Positions 37,747 to 49,700 of a DNA stretch of 64,000 nt are shown piece after piece. Every line of letters begins with the position of its first letter. The stretch's first letter is position 1. The notes under the pieces are model-generated. The model saw only the letters and a list, made by a program, of their open reading frames with translations. It was not told where the DNA came from and ran no database searches. The stretch comes from Lampris incognitus (Eukaryota > Chordata > Actinopteri > Lampriformes > Lampridae): NCBI RefSeq assembly GCF_029633865.1, contig NC_079222.1, positions 35,471,987-35,535,986 of the forward strand, written 5' to 3'. Position numbers and translations under genes: made by a program.

Positions 37747-40700
37747 TTTTCTTCACAATACAGAACATGCTGCCACATCCCCTGATTCATCAGTTTGGAA
37801 TTAACCAACAGCCTCTGTCGACTCTGCATCAGGAAACGATTTGCATACGACTTTGTTTTCAGCCGTTGGACCGGCCTGGGGGTGGCAGGTGGCTGAAACA
37901 GAAACTTAGGCATCAGGAAAAGTTAAGAGTCTCAACAGGTTAGCAAACCATAACTGAACAACAAGATGCATGGGGGCTGAACTGGTTTCGTGTTGTTGGT
38001 AGTTACAGTAAACTCATGAATAAACTAAAATCGACTTGAACATTTAAACCTCAGACCGCGTGCTGAGGGCCGCGGTTTAAATGCACACAACATATTCACA
38101 GTAAAACAAGCCCATCAAAAATGAAACGATGTGATTAGGCAGACTTCTGCTGTTTAGTGTCGTAATGATTTTTGACAGCCGGTAGACTGGGTAAAGGGGG
38201 GTAGATCTCGAGGGCATTTGTTAAAAACAAAAAAGAAATTAATGAAAAAATACAGACCCTACGTATCGCTGCAGAGATGATCCAATGACTCAAAACAGAG
38301 TAGGGGCGTCCGGGTGGCATGGCGGTCTATTCTGTTGCCTACCAACACTGGGATCGCCAGTTCAAATCCCTGTGTTACCTCCGGCTTGGTCGGGCGTCCC
38401 TACAGACACAATTGGCTGTGTCTGCAGGTGGGAAGCCGGATGTGAGTATGTGTCCCGGTCGCTGCACTAGCGCCTCCTCTGGTCAGTCTGGGCGCCTGTT
38501 CGGGGGGGGGGGGGGCTGGGGGGAATAGTGTGATCCTCCCACGCGCTACGTCCCCCTGGTGAAACTCCTCACTGTCAGGTGAAAAGAAGGAGCTGGCAAC
38601 TCCACATGTATCGGAGGAGGCATGTGGTAGTCTGCAGCCCTCCCCGGATCGGCAGAGGGGGTGGAGCAGCGACCAGGACGGCTCAGAAAATAGGATAATT
38701 GGCCAAGTACAATTGGGGAGAAAAAGGGGGGAAAAGTCCACACAAAAAAAAAAAAAAGTAGGAAAAAAACAGGCCTAGTATGCAATCACTTCAACTAGGG
38801 TGGTCTATGACCAGCCAGTTTTTAAACTCGGCCATCCAAAATTTTGAATGAATAAATGAATGAATGACTGACTGTATTTCTATAGCATTTTTCTTGTCTT
38901 AGGCCACAAAGCACTTTACAAAATAAACAACTGCATCACATTACGGTGAGGGTGGCCCAATAGGTAAACAAACCCCAAACATGGGCAGTATTAGTGCACT
39001 GCTAAACACCAGGACCTCTGCTGACAGAGCTACATAACCACAATAATCCAGTCAATAACCAGTACCTTCAATTTGATCTGTGATAGCACACCTGCCCATT
39101 GCCTACACAAAGTCAGAAAAATCAATTCTTTTCAGCATTTCAACGAGACAGTAACACAAGGTGCACAAAAGGGTCACGTATGGCAAACCAGATGGTACTT
39201 AAGGAAATCTTCCTTACAAGCACGTAATTACACCAGACTAGTTAAGCATTTTGCCTCCAATAAGGACAGAATGACACTTGAAAAGTCTCTTTTTTGGGAC
39301 CTGAAATTCAATTTACATGATACAATTATTCTTTTTGATAGTTGTTGCGGAGGAGAGCATTTCAACTCTGCTTTTTCTAAAAGCAACCTTTTATTTCTGC
39401 AAATGAACATGGGTACCGTCCCTCAGCAAAACAATTTAGGTATAGAGGATTTGTGCTAAATCTAATGCATCCAACCAACATGGCAATAAGAAGCAGTACA
39501 CACATAAACTCAATAGGAAACAAGAGCAGAAGTCAAAAAAAGTTGAACAGCTGTCACCTCTCATAATGACTGCCCAGGTTTTGGTGTTAGCCCATGTGTA
39601 TGCAGTTCTAAAATCCTGAGTGTTAATTTAACCCTGAGAGTGTACAAATTGATCCTTTCGGGTCTATTTGTACACTTTCAGAGTTAAATGAACACTCAGG
39701 ACGTTAAATTAACACACATGATTTTGCTGTGGCTGTGAGAAAATCAAGAAACGCTGCTTTCATGATAATGTAGCTGTTGCTTTGACCACTTAAGTACTCA
39801 CAGTTGGCTCGTGGTGTCCTCAATCCTATATTACTAGCCAGAGCCTATTCAGGCAGCCAAAGATGAACTTTTAGTAGAAATCAAAATTGATTCAAGAAGC
39901 TGTTCTGTTGATTACCTTTAAATGGCCAAGCTCCATGTTATATTATGGTACCCTTACCTCCTTCCCCTCATTTTACCTATTTACAGAGCTGCACACTCAA
40001 GTTAACCATGGAGGCCACAAGATGGTAAAAGATAGTAAAGAAGAGTCTGCAAAACACCGGTCACCTCAAGTTTGAAATTAGACCAAAAAAACAAAACAAA
40101 AACAAAGATGGAGCAGAGAAAGAGTGGATAGGAGATCGTGCTGAGGCCGCAGAATTACAGAGAGGTTTAGCAGCTGCTTTAATAATACTTATGCTGGTTG
40201 TTAAGCTGCTCTTAGTGGGAGAAAGCTTCTCTGGCTGATCCTCTACGCTGTTTGGCCCCCTTTAGTTTGCAGACGTAGAGCTACAGTGTGGTTCAGACTG
40301 GCTGCTGCACCATCACCACAGCCAAGTTAGCCTCTGCAGCTAATGCTAACATCACAACAGAGGACTTGGTTCAGACTGGCTGCTGCACCATCACCACAGC
40401 CAAGTTAGCCTCTGCAGCTAATGCTAATGTCACAACAGAGGACTTGGTTCAAACTGGCTTCTGCGCCATCACCACAGTCTAGTTAGCCTCTGCAGCTAAT
40501 GCTAACGTTATAACAGAGGACTTAAGACTGAAATCTCCGTTCAGGACACTGGTTTAGGCTAATTTAAACCAGCTAAATCACAAATAGGACTACCATACAA
40601 ATATCCTACATTGCAGTAAATAAAAGCAGCCTACTGTGGTGAAAATGTCCTCCACAGCAAACCAATTAGATCTTGAACCTACTTGAATCAAGCCCCAAAG

Positions 40701-43700
40701 CAGATTGTCATGTGTCTGGGTTACCTTGATCTGCTGTCTGCAGAGCATGGCCAGTTCCCTCATGTCTCTAAACGGCTGAAGCAGGTAGTGGTAGAGCTGA
40801 GTGGTGGCCTCCATAAGGTCTCCGTAGGCCTCGTCTTCCTCGGGGTAGACTTGTAGCAGCTCAACCATGCTGTCCATGGCACGATGCTTCTCCAACAGCT
40901 GGGGAAAGAAAATACTGAGTCGTAGGGCTGAAATATTCAATTTCCTCAAGGTTTAATATTTTATAACTTTGAGACCTAATTCATCTGACCAATCCTAAGG
41001 AAGAAAAAAAAGTTTCAATAAACAAGAAAATGTTATCAGGCATAAAAGTGAAAAGCCCACATAATGACATGTTTGGACAGTGAAACAGTATGATGCAAGT
41101 ACTGTTGGTTCATTGATACAACTGGATTTAATTCCGCGTTGTGGTCCAACTCTAAAACTTACTGAGTTACATTTGGACCGAAACAAGGCATCGTCAAATT
41201 TTAAGGGAAACACGCAAGGCTGCTTTTCCAAGAGCAGGGCTGACATAAGAAATCGTGCGTGCAGTTAAAGTGAGACCATAAAACACACAATCTCAAACAA
41301 AGGGAACGAATTGGCACAACAAGTCACTGATTTGTACCACATGTGCAGCGATCTACACAGACTGTGCATTGTTTGTGAGATAAGCGCTATGAACACACGC
41401 AATTGTGCGCTCATTGTCTGCTTGCGCTCAGTAGCAAGTAGCTCAGAATACAACACAGCTCCTTCAGCTCTGCCTCAGATAACAGTGAAATGTATCACCA
41501 CTGCCCAATCTCGGTCCGAAACAGTAAATAAAAGGTTGTTTTTTTTTCTATTTTATGTCTAGCAAAGAAAGTGATGGATATGAATAGAGACTCTTATATT
41601 AACTAACAACTGGTCTTGCACAGCCCTCCACTTTGGGGACTGAGGTACACACTGCTTGATTCAATGCTTAACACTGCTCCCACTGTTTACCTTGGCCCTG
41701 TGTTGCCGTGGTAACCACTGTCCAATCCCAGCCCGGGTCCTTTAACCCTGCAGCTGCTACTGGTAGGAAAGTCCTCTAGCGGTCTCCTACCCGGACACGA
41801 GAGGTAGACCTGTGCTAAACTGCAGACGTCATTCCCGGGTTAACTCTAAAACTCACTTCCCTCAAACGTTGTATAACCGGTCCGGTGCAAGCGGTGGACG
41901 GTTCCTCTCCACTGGGGGACATTGTCCTACAATTAAAGAATAAAACAGATACTGGATGGACTGACGTAACTTCCAACGGGGGGGGGGGGGAACTTTCGGA
42001 ACATTTTTCAAATTTGGAGTTCGTAATTTTTCAACAGTTGTACCTTGACATTTTAAAATCTGTTGACAGAACAACGTCCCAGATTGATTCTTTGTGCGGA
42101 TGATAAAATCAGCAGGAGACAGATTGTCAAATATTTCTCAAATATGCAATACATTATTATTTTTTATTATTATTATTATTATAATTGTTCTTCATTGCCC
42201 CATGCCACAACCACCCTTCATCAGGTATCCAAGCCGGTCTGCTAAAATCTGCCAACATTTCAAAACAGCTGCAGGGATGATGAGTCACTTTTTCTGGTGA
42301 AGTGTTCAAAAGGTCATCGCTACTCATGGCTTGGCTTTCTTGCTTTGTTTTGTTTTCAGATTAAAACATTTTGTCACGAGATAAAACGGACTATTTAACC
42401 ATGTAGTGTTTCCGTTGTCTGTTTTTATTGTTTTATTGCACCATCAAGCACTTCGAGATTGTGTCTGAAAATGAAAGGGGCTATATCAATAATTTATCAT
42501 TATTATTATTATTATTATCAATTACTTTGTGTGTGATACATGTATTGTTCTTTCTTCTTCTTTTTTTTACTTTTACATACTCCAAAACCAGTCCTACCCA
42601 CACAACCTTTCAAATAGGGACAAGGAAGCACAGGAAGTTAATTCCGGGCCTGTTGTGGTAAATACAGGGGAGGAATTGTTGTGTGTGTCTTTCTTCACAA
42701 AAGTTAATCGCTCAAACAAATCCTAACTGGAATGAAAAGGAAACGCAACAAACTTTGGGTTGATGCTGAAAAAAACAAAAACAAACTATCAAACAAATGC
42801 AACATCTTTAGCACCAGCTGGTATCTCAACAAAGATGATGATGATGATGATGATGACGCAGCTCAGTGTAAACTGTCATTTTTCCACATTTCCCATCAGA
42901 AAACTGCCTCCCAAGAAACCAACAAATAAGTCCGGGTAGCATAGCAGTCTATTCCGTTGCCTACCAACATGGGAGTCGCCGGTTCGAATCCCCGTGTTAC
43001 CTCCGGCTTGGTTGGGCGTCCCTACAGACACAATTGGCCGTGTCTGCGGGTGAGAAGCCAGACGTGGCTATGTGTCCTGGTCGCTGCACTAGCGCCTCCT
43101 CTGGCTGGTCGGGGCGCCAGTTCGGGGGGGGGGGGGAAGACTTGGGGGAATAGCGTGATCCTCCCACGCGCTACATTCCCTTGGCGAAACTCCTCACTGT
43201 CAGGTGAAAAGAAGAGGCTGGCGACTCCACATGTATCGGAGGAGATATGTGGTAGTCTGCAGCCCTCCCCAGATCGGCAGAGAGGGTGGAGCAGCGACCA
43301 GGGCAGCTTGGAAGAGTGGGGTAACTGGCCAGATACAACTGGGGAGAAAAGGGGGGAAAAATCCCAAGAAATAAAAAAATAAAAACAACAAATATGAGAG
43401 AGATCTCTGTGTTTTTGATGAGACTTCAAGTATTTTTCTTCATTCATTCACCATGGAGGGGCTCAGGAACTTCCTCCCATCTGGAACTGCCTGCTCTCAC
43501 AATGTGAAGAGATCTTAATGAGAACATTAATGGAAACAGATCTAACCCTCCTTAGATCCATCAGTTCTTTTGACCTACCAACCAGTTTCAACATTATGCA
43601 CCATTGTAACAATACTGTTGCTGTACTTTTTGTCCCAAACCTAGTCAAGTGACTGCAGCAGTGAACATCTTCTCCAATGTTCCCAAGCCAGTCATCAAGT

Positions 43701-46700
43701 ATGTTGATGATATGAGCAATGCAGCAGTAGCCAAGCTCAAATAAGTACACCAGGCAACCAGGAGGGAACTCATGATGTGGCATCCATACTCTCCCATCGA
43801 TATTATCCGCTCACCGGTCTCGCAGTGGAAACGCTGCCCCCCGTCGGCAACGTAAACAGAAGAGGGGGAAATGTGGCGGGCTACATGCTGAGCTAAGTAG
43901 CGCTCCCTTCAAAGTTTCCCTCCCCAGCATCTTCGTGGCTAATGTCCGGTCGTTAGCTAACAAAATGGACAGGATAAGCTCAGGCTGTCCTCTCAGAAAA
44001 GGCTGCAGAACTGCTGATGTTTACGGAGACTTGGCTCAACAGCAACATAGCCGACTTGGCAGTCGAGCTAGCGGGCCGCACAGCCTTCCGTGCCGACAGG
44101 ACAGCGGACTCCGGCAAGATCTGCGGAGGACGTTTGACTGATTATGTCAATAACTCTTGGTGCAACAATATTGTAGCGAATTCAGGGGACAACGCAACCA
44201 CAGGAAGTGCCGCGGCCGGGAAGCGAACCCGTATCGCCCGCACCGCAGGAGACATTGCTAATCGCTCGACTAAAGGGTCAGACCCGCCAGCCAGCGGCCA
44301 GCGTGTCTTCTTATCCATGCACGTTACACTACCCCCCTCCTTCGGGAAGCGCGTCCCCACGCTAAAGCATATCAGCTCCTTCACGCCTCAGGGCGCATAT
44401 GCTTCCGATGGCCTTACGGTCTCACCATCCCACTTCTGACACCAATGTAGCGAATTCGGGGGACAACGCAACCACAGGAACTGCCACGGCCGGGAACCAA
44501 ACCCGTATCGCCCGCACCGCAGGAGACATCGCTAACCGCTCGACTAAAGGGTCAGACCCGCCAGCCAGCGGCCAGCGTGTCTTCTTATCCATGCACGTTA
44601 CAATATAAAGATCGTCGAAAGGCATTGCTCTGCTGATCTCGAGCTCCTTACGATTCAGTGCAGGTCTTTTAACCTGCCCAGGGAGCTAACGGCCATTACC
44701 ATCGCCGCTGTATACACCCCCCCACATGCTAATGCTAAGGAAGCACTTAAGCAGCTACAATTTGCCATCAGCAGACAACAGACCAAACACCCGGACAATG
44801 CCTTTATCATAGGTGGTGACTTTAATCAGGCTAACCTCAGGGCTGTATTGCCCAAATTCCATCAAGATGTCTCCTGCCCCACTAGGGGACAAAACACCCT
44901 GGACCATCTCTATACAAACATCAAGGACTCATACAAAGCTACTCCCTGTCCTCATCTGGAGCATTCTGACCACCTCTGCCTGTTCCTGGTCCCAGCCTAC
45001 AAACCCCTAATAAAACGGGTCAAGCCAGCAGTAAAGACAATCACTGTCCAGCCAGAAGGAGCAGTCTCTGAACTCCAGGACTGTTTTTAAAACACAGACT
45101 GGAGTATTTTTGCACATTCAGCTACCCATGGCTCCCATATAGACATTAATGAACAGACATCTGCCATACTAGCCTACATTAACTTTTGCACTGAGAGTGT
45201 CACAACAAAAAAATCAGTCCGCACCTTTCCAAACCAGAAACCCTGGATGACCAGTGAGGCCTGGCAGCTGCTGAAAGTCCAGGATGCAGCGTTCAAGTCA
45301 GGTAACTGTGGGGCCTACAGCGCAGCCAGATCCAACCTCAAAAAGGGCATCAGAAGAGCCAAACATAAATATTCCCTACGAATAGAGGACCATTTTCACA
45401 ATAACTCTGATCCTCGGCAAATTTGGCAAGGCATTCAGTCTATCACAGACTACAAAAGCTCTAATTGCGGTCCCACTGTCCATGATGCCTCCCTGCCAGA
45501 CAACCCAGCCACAAAAATCCCCAGCCACCCAGAAAACCAGGTACTCACTCTATCAGTCGCAGAGATCAGAGAATCACTGCGCAGAGTGAACACACGGAAG
45601 GCTGCCGGACCAGACGGCATACCGGGTTGGGTCTACCGGGAATGTGCCGACCAGCTGGCTGAGGTCTTCACACCTGTATTTAATCTCTCACTGTCCCAAT
45701 CTAAAGTCCCGGCATGCTTTAAGACCACCTCTATCATTCCTGTCTCCAAGAAACCAACATCCACATGTCTGAATGACTACTGACCCATAGCACTCACCCC
45801 CATTGCCATGAAGTGCTTTGAGAGACTGGTTCTGGCTCACATCAAAAACATTATCCCCCCCACATTCGACCCACATCAATTCGCCTACCGTCCCAAAAGG
45901 TCTACTGAGGATGCCATCGCCACTGCCCTGCACGTTGCTCTGACCCACCTTGAACTTAACAACACATACATCCGGATGCTGTTTATAGATTACAGCTCTG
46001 CCTTCAACACTATCATCCCTGCCAAACTAACCACCAAACTCCTCTCCCTTGGCCTCAACCCCTCCCTCTGTAACTGGATCCTGGACTTCCTGACCAACAG
46101 ACCTCAGTCTGTTAGGTTAGGTGACCACTCCTCCTCCACCCTGACCCTCAGCACAGGTGCCCCTCAAGGCTGTGTTCTGAGCCCCCTCCTTTTCTCCCTC
46201 TTTACCCACGACTGCCTGCCAACTCACCCTTCAAATGTTATAGTTAAGTTTGCAGATGACATCACAGTCATTGGCCGTATCACCAACAATGACGAGATGG
46301 CCTACAGGGACGAGATTCAGCACCTCACATCATGGTGCATTACCAACAATCTTGTCCTTAATGTGCAGAAGACAAAGGAGCTGATTGTGGACTTCAGGAG
46401 GTCTAGAAGGTGCAGCCACTCCCCCATTCACATCAATGGGGTGGAAGTGGAGCGTGTTTCCAGCTTTAAATTCCTTGGAGTCCACATCAGTGAGGACCTT
46501 TCGTGGATATTAAACACCCAGGCCCTTGTGAAAAAGGCCAGACAACGCCTGCATTTCCTGAGGAGGCTGAGGAGCGCCCGTCTATCCCCCAAAATTCTCA
46601 CCAACTTCTACCACTGCACCATAGAGAGCATCCTGACCATCTGCATCTCAGTATGGTACAGCAACTGCACCTCAGTAGACCAGAAAGCTCTGCAGCGGAT

Positions 46701-49700
46701 CGTCAAGGCGGCCCAGCATATCAGCCATAAAAGACATTTATCACAAACGCTACCTTCGAAGGGGTCTGAGCATCAGCAGAGATCCCACCCACCCCAACCA
46801 TGGACTGTTCTCCCCCCTGCACTCTGGGAGGCGCTACAGGAGCCTCAGAGCCCGCACTACCAGGCTCAAAAACAGCTTTTCCACAAGCTGTTGCCCACCT
46901 GAACCTGGCTACCCACTGAATGTCTGTAGATATTTTTAAATATTTTGTACTCCAGCTCTCTTTTAACTTATTTTTAGCTTTTGGTCTTCATGTGTGTATA
47001 TCTTATATTGTGTTTGCTGTGTTTACCTGTGTCTGTCTTGCACCGTTTGGTGAGGCCACAGCCCTCATTTCATTTTTAACACGTTGTGCTTGCACATTAT
47101 TTTTAATGACAATAAATTGAATTGAATTGAATACTGCAGTATCAGCCAACCTGGGGCGCTGATACCTGCTACAGCTTTACATTCCAGACAGACTCTTCCA
47201 GTTTAGCAGCCTTACTCTGCCCGGTCTTGCTTGGGTAATGTTGTCTCTGCCTTTTAATTTGAGTGTCTGAGAGAAGAAATGAGCCCCCTCGTATGAAGTG
47301 ACTGGAAAACCTCGCTTTGACAGCGTACATCATTTTTGACCCATTAGCTGGGAGCAAAAGTGTTTAGGAACCGTAAAAAAAAAAAAAAACAAGGCTTCCA
47401 TTGCAAATCAAGTCTCAAGATAAATGTTGGTGGTCCATCTCACAACATGCATTTTATGGAAAATTCAGACACGTAATATTATTGTTTCCTGAACGGTATG
47501 AAGTTTATGAGTTGACGTACTATGGTCAAAGAAATTCTTGTCTGGCGACTGGCAGAACCCCAACGTAAGTGTGTTAAAGAGAGAAAGGGGTACTAGTGCG
47601 ATACGAAGCCGCTGTAAGGATGATTAATACCTTTACTCTTCTGGATCAGAAACAACCCACGGGGGGTTGTGGAAGGAGTATGAGAGGTGCCTGAAGCAAG
47701 AAAAAGCTGTTCTAACAGGCAGCATGCACTTTGTAGTAATGTGCCTCAATGCATCTGGGTCAAAGAAAATAAATATTAATGTAGTTCAACATTTGTTAGT
47801 AATACAAAGTAAAATTACCTCGAATAGAGCTATATATGGTCTAAAATGATAACGTGAATAAAGTAATGTGCAAAAATCTATCTTGGCTAAGAAAAGTATT
47901 GTGGAAATGCCACTAAGGTTTTTGCAAATGAATCCTATGGTTGCGAAGGGAACCTCTCCCAACACCTATTAGTGAGGCCACATGTCTAAATCACATTGTA
48001 TGTAAAACACAGACACAAACACAAACACACACACCTACATATGAAACTATACATATACCACCAAACACATATATAGAAAAAATATGTATTGGAAAATCTG
48101 TACACAGATTACACAGTGAGATTATATCTTTAAACAAATGTATGCCAGACTTCTACCCACCGGAGGTGACTCATCTCTGCAGCGGACAGAGTTGCAGTTT
48201 TATTGACTCGGCGTTGCTATCAAAATAAACTTTTGCATGCGCTGCTAACCAGAGACTAATACACCGAACTAGAATATTTTCTAGGGTTTCCCTTTTCAAC
48301 TTGTGTGCTCCATCTCCCACCAGGGTATTAAGTTGTGTCCTTGGGAAATAACATGCTGCATGAATCTGTATCTGGTGTAAAGTTAAATCCTCTGCATTTC
48401 GAAAATGATGTAAAATGCAGCCTGCAAGGTTTTTCTCATGTAGTGGCAGTAGAGGACAGGTTTGATATTAACTTTTGATGACTGAAAATCACAAACCATT
48501 ACTCCCAGTGAGACATGTGCTCTCAGCACTAGTTGCATCACTGTAAGCTGCATCTCTATCACGGCTGCTCAGGCAGTGTCCCTTATTTTACTGTATTTTA
48601 TCCCTGGGAATTCATTCAACACCACTTAGCAGTGATATATTTTTAATCACATACTCCACTTGATCATATATCTTAATAGTATAGTCCTCCATTCCTCAAT
48701 AATGTCTTTGGAATTATACACTACAATTCATGGGGGCGGGGGGTAGCAAAGCTGTAAGGTTAAAATTAAAATAAAGTTAAGTAAAGTTAAAATTTCAAAA
48801 AGCAAAAGTTCCAAGTACCAAAAAGTAAGTTTTTTAAGTAAAAAAGTAAAAGTTCCAAGTACCAACAAGTAAGAGCTCCAAAAAGTAAAGTCAAAGTAAA
48901 GTTAAAATTCCAGAAACCTTTCACAATTTCATGTATGGTCTAAGAATTACCGAGTTAAGCCAAACACACAGAAGCAAAGCGACAACTCAGATGACTAACG
49001 TCATACGCCGTCTGCAGCCCAAACAGGAAGAGCCAACCGACGCATGGCAGGTGTTTTTAGCACCGCGCAAAGACTTTTTTTTTCTCAAAGAAAACACAAG
49101 TCTGTAGGAGCATCAGTACTGGAGAACAGAACATTGTTGTAAACAGCTAAGGCACATCAGATACATGTGTTTAATTTTCAGGTTAGATGCCACCGGTGTG
49201 TTCTGTGGGGACTCGGATCACAGTACTTGAAATTGGGTCTGACCTGACCAGAAATTTCAGGAACTTGAGACTTGACTTTACTTCTAATGACTCGAGACTT
49301 GACCTCGGACAATTTATAAATAGGTTCTTTTCCTGCATAGAGAATTCCATGATGGCTGCCTTCATCAATTTCCATGACGCCTACACTAAAATCAGACCAG
49401 TGTGAACTTTAATAAACTTGTTTCAAAAGTGAGGCACTTAAAGGATAACAATTATTTGTAGGTGCAATGGCTTCATTACTCCAAGATGGCCCTCAATCAC
49501 AACCATTACAGGGCACCTCAGTAACAAGGAGATGCCAACAAATATTACTGCTGAGCTACAGAAAGCATATCTACTCCTGTCAACTGTCTGGACTGTGAAG
49601 CAACTACTTTTTGCACCTAAGAACTTCTAATATTTACCAAAAAAGTTAGCTTTCCTCTCGGCTATTCTATTATTTTCGACCTTCCAGAAAGGGTTAACAA

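Larger units (their letters stand above)
44172..44602 (-). mobile_element. Miniature LTR retrotransposon (TRIM) with tRNA-like promoter in its LTRs
   Basis: Two direct repeats of exactly 157 bp (44172-44328 and 44446-44602) differ at 7 positions by eye and have TG...CA ends in - orientation (TGTAACGTGC...CGCTACA). In that orientation the 5' LTR is followed, after one base, by TGGTGTCAGAAGTGGGAT (44444-44427), which is complementary to the 3' end of a vertebrate leucine tRNA including CCA: a primer binding site. A purine tract (GAAGGAGGGGGG) precedes the 3' LTR. The flanks carry the 4-bp duplication ATAT. The 117-bp interior has no room for gag or pol. Each LTR contains an A-box-like TAGTCGAGCGG and a B-box-like sequence (GGTTTGGTTCC in the 5' LTR, GGTTCGCTTCC in the 3' LTR) about 43 bp apart start to start, the spacing of a tRNA gene. 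It must be moved by enzymes from another element. It interrupts an L2 LINE. Confidence 0.85.
43800..47130 (+). mobile_element. L2-clade LINE, nearly full coding length, inactivated
   Basis: An APE-type endonuclease (TETWLNS near 44020, GGDFNQANL near 44813, a SDH motif near 44962) is followed by a reverse transcriptase. RT fragments are at 45247-45783 ([13 protein letters not shown]) and 45808-46902 ([26 protein letters not shown], catalytic FADD at about 46249). A TGA at 45781 sits where the family has arginine (DY-stop-PIAL), probably CpG decay. Frames also break near 44150 (TRIM insertion), 45090 and 46740. The 3' end is TGACAATAAATTGAATTGAA, the short-repeat tail typical of fish L2. Orientation is opposite to jmy, inside its intron 1. 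Confidence 0.9.

Noticed and set aside
37548..37943. Ser/Leu-repeat and Arg/Glu-repeat frames
   Set aside because: Produced by the (CT)n microsatellite.
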